Assembly: GCA_964361325.1 (NCBI GenBank)
Contig: CAYHZT010000006.1
Location: forward strand, 1 to 26,525
Direction: 5' to 3'
DNA: 26,525 bases
Origin: 2011-GWA2-47-8b sp964361325
Lineage (GTDB): Bacteria > Patescibacteriota > Minisyncoccia > UBA6257 > WO2-44-18
Below the pieces are notes generated by a model. It ran no database searches and had not been told where the DNA came from. It saw nothing but the letters and a program-made list of their open reading frames with translations. Positions 1 to 7,083 of the stretch are shown in pieces (position 1 is the stretch's first letter; each line of letters opens with the position of its first letter). Position numbers and translations under genes: made by a program.

Positions 1-147
1 GAGTCCTGTACTCACCGCCCGTCAAGTCAAGGAAGCCGGTAATACCCGAACAGCGACGTCCGTCGTTGCAAGGTAAGATCGGTGACAGGGGCTAAGTCGT
101 AACAAGGCACGCGTAGCGGAAGCTGTGCGTGGATCATTTAAACTAAA
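1..147 (+). rRNA. 16S ribosomal RNA, 3' end (partial)
   Basis: The start matches the universal 3' region of 16S rRNA: CACCGCCCGTCAAGTC at about 14-29, then AAGTCGTAACAAGG near 94-107. Helix 45 is intact, with a 10-bp stem (CACGCGTAGC pairing with GCTGTGCGTG) closed by the GGAA loop that normally carries the dimethyl-adenosines. After GGATCA the sequence reads TTTAAAC instead of CCTCCTT, so the anti-Shine-Dalgarno is missing. The usually invariant GTACACACCGCC reads GTACTCACCGCC. The 5' part of the gene lies outside the window. The exact mature 3' end is not visible; I place it before the hairpin that starts at 148. Confidence 0.95.
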
Positions 148-302
148 ATTTTCAAACACTGTTTGAAAATAAGTAGTCGAAGGGCTTAACCAACCTTTGT
201 TTGGTAGCCCGAATAATTCGAAAGAATTATTCTAAGGTTTTTGTCGAGGAGCCTAAAGTCTCGACAACTTGGGGCAGCTACAAAGCTTTTGACCAGTTTT
301 TA
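148..302 (+). other. Hairpin-rich spacer after 16S (processing or termination region, or ncRNA)
   Basis: Four consecutive hairpins lie between 16S and the pilin promoter: 148-157 with 161-170 (perfect 10 bp), 182-186 with 206-210 (GGGCT/AGCCC, extended inward by CCAA/TTGG), 211-219 with 224-232 (perfect 9 bp, GAAA loop), and 241-248 with 260-267 (perfect 8 bp). There is no tRNA-Ile/Ala and no 23S start, so the 16S gene is not in a normal rrn operon here, or the junction is misassembled. No hairpin has a long T-run. Function is not identified; rRNA 3' processing is the simplest reading. Confidence 0.45.
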
Positions 303-316
303 CATTAAAATAAAAG

Positions 317-325
317 TTATCCACA
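317..325 (+). promoter_or_regulatory. DnaA-box-like 9-mer
   Basis: TTATCCACA matches the DnaA box consensus exactly. It lies 9 bp upstream of the pilin -35 element. Three other exact copies occur in the window (8945-8953, 15708-15716 on minus, 21780-21788). Binding is not shown. Confidence 0.3.
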
Positions 326-333
326 CCCGGGGT

Positions 334-361
334 TTGACACTAATGAGAGTCAGCGTAAAGT
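334..361 (+). promoter_or_regulatory. Sigma-70-type promoter of the pilus operon
   Basis: A consensus -35 TTGACA (334-339) is separated by 16 bp from a -10-like TAAAGT (356-361). The predicted transcription start falls at about 368, one base before the pilin ATG at 369, so the mRNA would be leaderless or nearly so. Confidence 0.6.
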
Positions 362-368
362 TAAACGT

Positions 369-944
369 ATGATTACATTAACAAAAAAAGGTTTCACATT
401 AATAGAATTGCTGATCGTAATAGCAATTATCGCAATATTAGCAACCGCGGTCGTATTAATTTTAAATCCGGCGCAATTGTTTTCCCAAGCTCGGGATTCA
501 CAAAGGATTTCTGATTTAGCAACAGTTAGGGGCGCTATAGTTTTGTATCTCTCCACTGTTTCTAGTCCAGATTTGGATGGTAGTGGAGCATGTGGGACTA
601 ATTATTGGGTTAGCGTTACAGGCGGAGTATCGAATTTCACCGGTACGCGGGTGGTTGGCGATAGAACTGTTGCTGGTTTAGGATGGGTTCCAGTTAACCT
701 TTCAACAGTCCCCGGCGGCTCTCCTTTGAGCACGTTGCCGCAGGACCCATTAGGTAATCAAGCTTCCAGCACATTTCAGGCCTATGCTTATCAGTGCGAT
801 AATACGAATAAATGGTTTGAATTGAATGCGCAGATGGAAAGCGCTCGTTATGCCAATGGAGGCAGTGACGACGTAGAATCAACCGACGGCGGCAATGCTA
901 CAGGTATTTATGAAGTAGGTAATGACCCCGGTTTGGATCTATAG
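369..944 (+). CDS. Type IV pilin / pseudopilin (major-pilin-like)
   Basis: A 191-residue prepilin. The leader MITLTKKG is followed by FTLIELL, the class III (prepilin) signal: cleavage is expected after Gly8, giving a mature Phe1 and Glu5 (Glu13 of the precursor). Residues 9-31 form the hydrophobic helix that anchors the subunit in the membrane and packs the filament core. The rest is a Gly/Ser/Thr-rich globular head with two cysteines (Cys75, Cys143) that could form a disulfide. It is the first gene of the pilus operon, directly after 16S. The start is fixed by the prepilin motif and by a promoter whose predicted start site abuts the ATG. There is no SD. It could be the major pilin or a GspG-type pseudopilin. 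Confidence 0.88.
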   Translation: MITLTKKGFTLIELLIVIAIIAILATAVVLILNPAQLFSQARDSQRISDLATVRGAIVLYLSTVSSPDLDGSGACGTNYWVSVTGGVSNFTGTRVVGDRTVAGLGWVPVNLSTVPGGSPLSTLPQDPLGNQASSTFQAYAYQCDNTNKWFELNAQMESARYANGGSDDVESTDGGNATGIYEVGNDPGLDL

Positions 945-1479
945 TCTAGTAACTCTCGCGATGCTTTTGGGGGCGCAGATTCTAATGCGCCCTCATTTGT
1001 TATTGCGCGTTGCCCGAGCCGTGTTTTTGATTTCGGTGATAGCTTTTCTATTTCTTGGTTCTTATTTGAGTTATCAGCAATATAATCTTTGGAAAGCCGG
1101 CCCGCTTTCTAAGTTTTATTTGCCGCCATATCAGGGCATTAATTATTTTGTTTCTTACGCTTTTACTAATTACTTTTTTAAGACTTTAATCGCGCTCGTT
1201 GTTTCCATTATAGGTTTAGTTGGAACGCGGATTTTGAATAAAAAACACGGCGAGCGTTTTTTTGAGCCGGCGGAATATTATCTTTTTGCCTGTGGCATAT
1301 TATTAGTGGGACAGCCTTGGTGGACTCTCTACGCAGTTTTGGTTTTTGCCGCCGCGCTATTGGTTGCCGTCGGGTATCTTTTAGTTTCCAGAAAAAAAGA
1401 ATTTCGCCTTTCTTTTTATTATCTTTGGATTCCAACGGCAATCTTTACTATACTTATGGTAAAGGCAGGTTTATGGTAA
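922..1479 (+). CDS. Multi-spanning membrane protein of unknown function
   Basis: A 185-residue protein I do not recognise. Hydrophobic stretches near residues 4-24, 27-50, 83-103, 120-150 and 160-182 suggest five or six membrane helices. It overlaps the end of the pilin gene by 23 nt and the start of pilB by 7 nt (ATGGTAA), so it is translationally embedded in the pilus operon. It lacks the acidic active-site motifs of prepilin peptidases and the soluble domains of PilO/PilP. A pilus-linked membrane role is inferred from position only. Confidence 0.72.
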   Translation: MTPVWIYSLVTLAMLLGAQILMRPHLLLRVARAVFLISVIAFLFLGSYLSYQQYNLWKAGPLSKFYLPPYQGINYFVSYAFTNYFFKTLIALVVSIIGLVGTRILNKKHGERFFEPAEYYLFACGILLVGQPWWTLYAVLVFAAALLVAVGYLLVSRKKEFRLSFYYLWIPTAIFTILMVKAGLW

Positions 1480-3185
1480 AAATTCCCGATCAGCAGTTAA
1501 AAGAAATTCTGGTAAAAGAAAAGCTTATTACCGGAGAAGATTTCGATTCCATTTTGGTCATTGCCAAGCGTATGGGGCAGCAAGTGGCGGATATTTTGGT
1601 TTCGCGTAACTACATCCAATTTGATTACTACAAACAGCTGGTCGGCCGTTATTTCGGAGTGCCGCTTGCCAGCCTTGTTCATCAGTCTATTGACGAAGCG
1701 GCCGTCCGGCTTTTGTCGGAGGACATCGCGCGGCAAAAAAGAATAATCATTTTTAAAAAAGATCCTGACGGCGCTTTGCACGTGGCAATGAACGATCCAA
1801 CCGATCTTGCCGCGATTGAGTTTTTAAACAGCCGTTTTAAGGCGAAAATTATACCCTACCTCGGCTCTGCCGATGATATTGATAAGGGTTTTGAGATTTA
1901 CGGGCGCCGGTCCGCCGAGGATTTTAAAACGAGTATTCAGGAAAATATTCAAGCGTCAATACGCGCTCAAATATTCGGCAAAGCGGAAAAAGAAGCGGCC
2001 GCGGAGGTGCCTATCGTGGCTATTGTAAACAGCTTAATTTCCTACGCACTTGCTTCCCGCGCTTCCGATATTCACTTGGAAATTCTGGAAGAGTCAATTT
2101 TGGTGCGTTATAGAGTTGACGGTGTTTTACATGAAGTTCTCAGACTGCCAAAAGAAGTTCACGCCCCGATCGTTGCCCGGGTAAAATTACTCGGCGCTTT
2201 GCGCTTGGATGAGCATGCCAAACCGCAAGACGGCCGGTTTCGTTATCAGGCCGGCGGCGAGCCGTTGGATATTCGCGTTGCGGTCATACCAACTTTCTAT
2301 GGCGAGAAAGTGGAAATGCGTTTGCTTTTAGCGACTAATCGCGCGCTGGCTTTTGAGGAGATCGGCATGCTTGAAGACACTATCCGGTCGGTAAAAGGAA
2401 ATATCGCGAAAACTTACGGCATCGTTTTAGTTACCGGTCCTACCGGTTCAGGCAAAAGCACGACGCTTTACGCGATGGTAAATGTTTTAAACAAGCCGGA
2501 GGTAAATATTTGCACGATTGAAGATCCGGTTGAATACGATATGAAGTACATTAATCAGACGCAGGTTAATACGGCGGCGGGTATCACTTTTGCCAGCGGG
2601 CTGAGAGCGCTGTTGCGCCAGGACCCGAATATCATCATGGTAGGTGAAATTCGCGACAGCGAAACTGCCGACATTGCGGTGCAAGCGGCATTAACCGGTC
2701 ATTTGGTTATTTCCAGTTTGCATACCAACGACGCCCCATCGGCCATTCCGCGTTTGTTTGATATGAAAGTGGAGCCATTCTTGGCCGCGGCAGTTTTGAA
2801 TTTGGTAATGGCCCAACGGTTGGTCAGAAAAATCTGTCCGGAATGCGTTAAGCCGCATGATATTAGTCCGGAAATTGTCGTGGCTATTAAAAATCAACTT
2901 AAACTAGTCGGCGCCGATGCCGACAAATTACCGAAAAAACTTTTTAAAGGCAAGGGTTGCCAGTCCTGCGGATTTATCGGTTTCAAGGGAAGGATGGCAA
3001 TTTTTGAAGCTTTTGAGGTGAATGAAGAAATGCGCGGTATTATTGTGGACCCTCATTTTACGTTGGATAATCTAAAGAAAGCCCTTCGCAAAAACGGAAT
3101 GATTAGCATGTTTGAAGATGGCTTACGAAAAGCCGAGAAAGGGATGACTACTATTGAGGAGGTGCTACGCGTTATTCGGGAATAA
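1473..3185 (+). CDS. pilB: PilB/GspE-family type IV pilus assembly ATPase
   Basis: A 570-residue secretion ATPase that powers pilus extension at the cytoplasmic face. The N-terminal part resembles the MshE/GspE N domain. The ATPase core has Walker A GPTGSGKST at 322-330, the Asp/His-box region, Walker B GEIRD at 391-395 and the SLHTNDA motif. A zinc-binding pair of CxxC motifs (Cys455/458 and Cys496/499) is typical of PilB/GspE and argues against the retraction ATPase PilT. The frame stays open back to 1317, but that stretch is out-of-frame reading of the upstream gene; ATG 1473 gives a standard N-terminus and a 7-nt overlap. The stop codon directly abuts a 269-bp palindromic element. Confidence 0.93.
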   Translation: MVKIPDQQLKEILVKEKLITGEDFDSILVIAKRMGQQVADILVSRNYIQFDYYKQLVGRYFGVPLASLVHQSIDEAAVRLLSEDIARQKRIIIFKKDPDGALHVAMNDPTDLAAIEFLNSRFKAKIIPYLGSADDIDKGFEIYGRRSAEDFKTSIQENIQASIRAQIFGKAEKEAAAEVPIVAIVNSLISYALASRASDIHLEILEESILVRYRVDGVLHEVLRLPKEVHAPIVARVKLLGALRLDEHAKPQDGRFRYQAGGEPLDIRVAVIPTFYGEKVEMRLLLATNRALAFEEIGMLEDTIRSVKGNIAKTYGIVLVTGPTGSGKSTTLYAMVNVLNKPEVNICTIEDPVEYDMKYINQTQVNTAAGITFASGLRALLRQDPNIIMVGEIRDSETADIAVQAALTGHLVISSLHTNDAPSAIPRLFDMKVEPFLAAAVLNLVMAQRLVRKICPECVKPHDISPEIVVAIKNQLKLVGADADKLPKKLFKGKGCQSCGFIGFKGRMAIFEAFEVNEEMRGIIVDPHFTLDNLKKALRKNGMISMFEDGLRKAEKGMTTIEEVLRVIRE

Positions 3186-3454
3186 GGAGACCAGGATTCG
3201 AACTACCGTCAAATTTAGAAGAGAGAATTTGAGCCGAGTTCGAGGAACGACGAGGAGGTCGTGCTTGATAGCACCCCGACGAGGAGTGACGAAGAAATTG
3301 GCCAAATTCTCTCTTCCCTTCGGGTGAGTCAATTCCCGCCCATCTTCTTTGTTACTCGTCGCTTATGTGCCTACTGGCACACAGCGCTCCTCGTGCCTTG
3401 AATCTGGGCGGGAATTGACTCACTAAATTGATGTTAGTTCGAATCTTGGTCTCC
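3186..3454. repeat. 269-bp palindromic element made of two inverted, hairpin-bearing halves
   Basis: The outer arms 3186-3205 and 3435-3454 are inverted repeats matching at 19 of 20 positions, with weaker pairing for about 12 bp more. Within them sit two long hairpins: 3218-3231 with 3303-3316 (perfect 14 bp) and 3324-3342 with 3405-3423 (perfect 19 bp). The whole is symmetric about 3320, at the centre of CCCTTCGGG. The interiors of the two hairpins are diverged inverted copies of each other, each with a small GTGC/GCAC hairpin and a GACGAG...ACNAAGAA segment. No ORF is supported. It separates pilB from a fresh promoter for pilC. Confidence 0.85.
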
Positions 3455-3467
3455 TGTTTTGATGTGC

Positions 3468-3473
3468 TATAAT
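3468..3473 (+). promoter_or_regulatory. -10 element upstream of pilC
   Basis: A perfect TATAAT lies 12 bp before the pilC ATG. The predicted start is near 3480, giving a leader of about 6 nt. No strong -35 is seen; TTGGTC at 3447-3452, inside the palindrome arm, is the nearest candidate at 15 bp spacing. Confidence 0.5.
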
Positions 3474-3485
3474 TAAATAATCAGT

Positions 3486-4694
3486 ATGAAGTTTAACTAT
3501 AAAGCGGCGGATTCTTCCGGTAAGAATATCGAAGGCGTTTTAGAAGCTGAAAGCAGTGGTCAGGTATTAGAATTTTTGGCCAGTAAAGGGTTAAAGCCTA
3601 TTACAGTTACGGCAGAGCGGAGTCTTGAGCGTAAGGCGCGCGGTCTTTTTGGCCAAACTATCAACGTTGTTGATAAGATTTTCCTGACCAAATATTTAGC
3701 ACTGATGTTAAGGGTTGGCACTGATTTATTCCGGGCGATTAATGTGTTAATTGCCAATTTTGACAAGAAAGTAGTCAAATCTTTATTGTTGGAAGTCAGG
3801 GCTAATTTAGAGAAGGGTCAGCCGTTTTACCAGACTTTTGCCGCCTACCCGAAATACTTTTCTCCGGTTTTTATAAATTTGGTAAAGTCGGGAGAGGCAT
3901 CGGGAAATCTGGAGAAAGTTTTTGAAAGTCTTAGCGTTAGCTTGGAAAAAGAAAACGATCTGCGCAACAAAATACGCTCCGCTTTAGTTTATCCGGTTAT
4001 TTTATTCACTCTTTCCCTGGCAATACTTTTCTTCCTGATTACATTCGCCTTGCCCAGGATTGCCACTGTTTTTCAAGGCGGAGGTTTTCAACCGCCGTTT
4101 TTTTCACGCATTGTATTTTCCGTCGGTTTTTTTATGGGTAATAACATCGGAATTATTCTTGGCGTCATGGTTTTTCTGACTGTTTTTAGTTGGTTTTTTA
4201 TAAAAAGGACGCTTAGCGGTCAGAAATTTGTTGCATTTATTTTAAATCAAGTCCCGATAGTCCGCGAGGTAATCTACAAAATTGCTATTCAGCGATTCGC
4301 GGCAACCTTGAGTTCGTTGATGTCGGCTGGCCTGCCAATTTTGGATGCTTTAAATATTACCGCTGATGCGGTAGTCCATCCGAGTCTTAAGATGGCCATT
4401 AAGAGGGTTGCGAGCGAGGGGGTGTCGCGCGGATTAACTTTAGGAGAGGCTTTCAGCCGCGAAACAATCTTTCCGCCCGTAGTCATTAATTTGGTGGCGA
4501 TCTCGGAAAAAGCCGGCCATCTCGATGAAGTTCTGCAGACACTGGCCAATTTTTACGATTCGGAAATCAGCGCGTCTGTTAAGAGCCTCGTCGCTTTTAT
4601 TGAGCCGCTACTGCTTATTTTTATCGGCAGTATTATCGCTTTGATCGCGCTTTCTATACTCGTGCCGGTTTATCAATTAGTGACTCAATTTTAA
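3486..4694 (+). CDS. pilC: PilC/GspF-family inner-membrane platform protein of the type IV pilus
   Basis: A 402-residue polytopic protein with the duplicated GspF domain: a first cytoplasmic helical bundle (about 65-165), a membrane segment near 175-195, a second near 210-240, the repeated cytoplasmic domain (about 265-370) and a C-terminal membrane helix. The conserved ALMLRVGTDLFRAI and LSSLMSAGLPILDAL repeats mark the two halves. It forms the membrane platform that couples PilB to pilin assembly. There is no SD. A TATAAT 12 bp upstream suggests a separate, almost leaderless transcript after the palindromic element. The stop overlaps the next start (TAATG). Confidence 0.93.
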   Translation: MKFNYKAADSSGKNIEGVLEAESSGQVLEFLASKGLKPITVTAERSLERKARGLFGQTINVVDKIFLTKYLALMLRVGTDLFRAINVLIANFDKKVVKSLLLEVRANLEKGQPFYQTFAAYPKYFSPVFINLVKSGEASGNLEKVFESLSVSLEKENDLRNKIRSALVYPVILFTLSLAILFFLITFALPRIATVFQGGGFQPPFFSRIVFSVGFFMGNNIGIILGVMVFLTVFSWFFIKRTLSGQKFVAFILNQVPIVREVIYKIAIQRFAATLSSLMSAGLPILDALNITADAVVHPSLKMAIKRVASEGVSRGLTLGEAFSRETIFPPVVINLVAISEKAGHLDEVLQTLANFYDSEISASVKSLVAFIEPLLLIFIGSIIALIALSILVPVYQLVTQF

Positions 4695-5158
4695 TGCGGA
4701 GGCCATTGGGTTTTACCCTATTGGAGGTTTTAATTGTGGTGGCGCTTACCGTCATTATTGGTTTAGGCGGTTTCTTGAGCTTATCAGGGTTTCGGCAGGA
4801 GCAGGATTTAAATCTGACCGCTAAATCAATGGTTGGATTTTTGCGCGATGTCCAGTCAAAAGCCGCCAATCAAGAATCCGCGACAGAATGGGGTGTGCGT
4901 TTTGATAATCCCGCAAGCGGGCGTGATGCTTATATGCTTTTCAGCGGCCCGGCGTTTATTGCGGCTTCCACGACCGTTTCTTTGCCTGCGTCGGTGGAAT
5001 TTTCCGATCCGGCCAGCGGTTCAAGCAAGGATACTGTTTTTGCCAAGATAACCGGTTTGCCCGACTCTGCCGCGAGTGTTACTATAAGATTAATAAGCAA
5101 CACTTCCTCAACCAAAACGATTACTATCAATGCTCAAGGAGCTATTCAAGAACAGTAA
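4694..5158 (+). CDS. Minor pseudopilin, GspH/FimT-like
   Basis: A 154-residue prepilin-like protein. MRRPLG precedes FTLLEVLIVV, so cleavage after Gly6 gives mature Phe1 and Glu5. A single hydrophobic helix (7-30) leads into a small beta-rich head with a VGFLRDVQSKA segment, as in GspH/FimT proteins. Such minor pilins prime filament assembly. It shares one base with the pilC stop codon (TAATG) and has no SD, so translation probably depends on coupling. Confidence 0.82.
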   Translation: MRRPLGFTLLEVLIVVALTVIIGLGGFLSLSGFRQEQDLNLTAKSMVGFLRDVQSKAANQESATEWGVRFDNPASGRDAYMLFSGPAFIAASTTVSLPASVEFSDPASGSSKDTVFAKITGLPDSAASVTIRLISNTSSTKTITINAQGAIQEQ

Positions 5159-5786
5159 TACCTTAAAGCAGTTAAGTATAAAGGGGCAATCCTTGATAGA
5201 GATTCTTATTGGAATTACGGTTGCCGGTATTCTTATCAGCGGCGCGGTTTTGACGATTACCGTTAGTTTGCGTTCTAACGTTCAAAATAAAAATATCCAA
5301 AGCGCTACGTCTCTTGGCCAGGAATTGCTGGATAAAACGAGTGTTTATACCGAAGGCGGCTGGCTCAACATCTATAGTCTGGAAAAATCCCCAACTCAGT
5401 ATCATTTAGCGACTTCCGGTCCGTCTTTTATCGCTTCCAGCGGCGCGGAAGCTATTGAATTGGACGGTATTTCCTTTACGCGTTATTTTGTTTTAGAAAA
5501 CGTCAACCGTAATAGCGACGGCAATATTGTCACCTCCGGCGGCGCCGATGATCCCTCCACGCAAAAAATTACCGTTGTCGTTTCCTGGCCCGAGGGGGGA
5601 GATACTCCAACGACATCTTTTAATAAATATTTAACTCGAGGGCACAACTTGGTTTTTCGACAAACTGACTGGTCGGGCGGAAGCGGCCAAACCGGGCCGA
5701 TCACTGCTCCTAATGGCCGATACGACACCGCGACCGACATTGATGATATGGGGCAACCGGGATCTATTAAGGTTCAAGGATTTTAA
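5130..5786 (+). CDS. Minor pseudopilin with N-terminal methylation-type motif
   Basis: A 218-residue protein. A longer leader (19 residues) ends in KG before QSLIEILIGITVAGILI, with Glu at mature position 5 and a hydrophobic helix to about residue 43. The head is Ser/Gly/Thr-rich without further recognisable domains. It resembles PilV/GspI-type minor pilins in its place in the operon. It starts 29 nt inside the previous gene, in another frame; the first ATG was kept because the prepilin leader needs basic residues upstream of the hydrophobic helix. Confidence 0.78.
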   Translation: MLKELFKNSNTLKQLSIKGQSLIEILIGITVAGILISGAVLTITVSLRSNVQNKNIQSATSLGQELLDKTSVYTEGGWLNIYSLEKSPTQYHLATSGPSFIASSGAEAIELDGISFTRYFVLENVNRNSDGNIVTSGGADDPSTQKITVVVSWPEGGDTPTTSFNKYLTRGHNLVFRQTDWSGGSGQTGPITAPNGRYDTATDIDDMGQPGSIKVQGF

Positions 5787-5789
5787 AAA

Positions 5790-6665
5790 ATGAAATCTGA
5801 TTTTTACAAAAAAATAATTTTGAGCGCCTCGTTAGTTTTGGGAGGTGTCGGCGTCGTGGCCGGTGTTGCTTTAGCGGTTACGGCTAATATTAATACTGGC
5901 GCTTCCGAACGTTACGCTTGGAATAACGCTATTGGCTGGATTGATTTCGGCAATGGCGAAGTTGAGGTTACGAATAGTGAATTAAAGGGGTACGCTTCTT
6001 CTAGTGTCGGCTATATTGCGTTGGATTGCGCCACGACGCCAACACCTCCAGCGGCGGATTGCGCGGGAGGCGCCGGTAACTGGGGTGTGGTAAATGACGG
6101 TTTGGGGAACCTTTCCGGTTGGGGTTGGAATGACAATATCGGTTGGATCAGCTTTTTCGGCGTTTCGCCCGACTATAGCGTAACTTTTAATACTTCCAGC
6201 GGATTTTTTAGCGGCTGGGCGTGGAATGACGTTATTGGCTGGATCAGTTTTAATTGCAATAACAGCGGTATCGGAGATACCTGCACTGTCAGCGATTACA
6301 AAGTTGTTACTTCGTTCAGCGCGCCAGTATTGCCATCTTCAGCAGAGCTTACTTCCAGTATTTTTGATACTCAAGCCACGGGTGGCGCGGCTATTAATAC
6401 GGTAATGTGGCAGGGCAATCTTCCTTCCGGGGCCGAAGTCAGTTTCCAAATCGCTTCTTCCAACAGTTCAAGCGGACCTTGGAATTATCTTGGCTCCGAT
6501 GGCACGTCTATGACTTTTTATGAACCGGCCGGTCCCAATATTCAGGTCAAAATTCGGCGCGCCGATCATAATAATCGGCGTTATGTCCGTTATAAAATTT
6601 TACTAACGACTTACGGAGGCCAAAGTCCAACGGTTGACGACGTGATTATTAACTACAGCCCATAA
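5790..6665 (+). CDS. Secreted surface protein with repeated AWNxxIGWIxF motifs
   Basis: A 291-residue exported protein. Residues 9-32 form a signal peptide or anchor. Three near-identical 12-residue units follow at 42-53, 111-122 and 143-154, each reading (Y/W)(A/G)WN(D/N)xIGWI(S/D)F, with a degenerate copy near 68-79 and several cysteines. The C-terminal half (about 185-291) is beta-rich and resembles a carbohydrate-binding or discoidin-like sandwich. I know such Trp-rich repeats from Parcubacteria surface proteins, but no function is established. Its position between pseudopilin genes suggests a pilus-tip or adhesive role, which is inference. Confidence 0.75.
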   Translation: MKSDFYKKIILSASLVLGGVGVVAGVALAVTANINTGASERYAWNNAIGWIDFGNGEVEVTNSELKGYASSSVGYIALDCATTPTPPAADCAGGAGNWGVVNDGLGNLSGWGWNDNIGWISFFGVSPDYSVTFNTSSGFFSGWAWNDVIGWISFNCNNSGIGDTCTVSDYKVVTSFSAPVLPSSAELTSSIFDTQATGGAAINTVMWQGNLPSGAEVSFQIASSNSSSGPWNYLGSDGTSMTFYEPAGPNIQVKIRRADHNNRRYVRYKILLTTYGGQSPTVDDVIINYSP

Positions 6666-6666
6666 A

Positions 6667-7083
6667 ATGCGACTAAGAGGAATCTCAAGTTTGCCTACTA
6701 TGCTTCTGTTTGGGGGCATTATTATTGAAATCGCAATCGCCATTGCTTTTTTGACGTATTATTTCAATGTTTCCAATCTTGCCGCCCGTCTTTCAGCGGA
6801 AGCGTTGGCCGCCGCCAGAGCCGGTATTGATGATGCCACTATTAAAATTGTTCTCAATAAAAATTGCCCGGATTCTTCGTGCCCTTCTCCTTATACGCTG
6901 ACTTTAGGAGAGCGCGCGGTGATGGTAGCTATTTGTAAGGACACTTGCGCGGGAACGGGGAAGCACCAGGTTACTGCTGTTGGCAGCGCTTTTGCGATTC
7001 GCAGGCAAATGGTCGCAATTTTGCAGGTAGATTCCATAACCGGAGAAGTGAAAGTGGAATCACTTAAAGAAACCGCATTATGA
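6667..7083 (+). CDS. PilX/GspK-like minor pilin candidate
   Basis: A 138-residue protein with a single N-terminal membrane helix (about 12-32). If cut after Gly16 the mature end would read GIIIE, placing Glu at position 5 as in pilins, although the classical FTLIE is absent. Two cysteine pairs (NKNCPDSSC and ICKDTC) could form disulfides in an extracellular head. It follows the surface-protein gene by one base and overlaps the next start by 4 nt. The position between minor pilins and PilM/N suits PilX/GspK, but the assignment is tentative. Confidence 0.6.
   Translation: MRLRGISSLPTMLLFGGIIIEIAIAIAFLTYYFNVSNLAARLSAEALAAARAGIDDATIKIVLNKNCPDSSCPSPYTLTLGERAVMVAICKDTCAGTGKHQVTAVGSAFAIRRQMVAILQVDSITGEVKVESLKETAL

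Noticed and set aside
1317..1472. N-terminal extension of PilB by 52 residues
   Set aside because: It is the out-of-frame reading of the upstream membrane-protein gene; ATG 1473 gives a normal PilB N-terminus and a 7-nt overlap.
3186..3205. tRNA gene at the arms of the 269-bp palindrome
   Set aside because: Only the T-loop and acceptor-like strand are present; the T stem does not pair and there is no D or anticodon arm.
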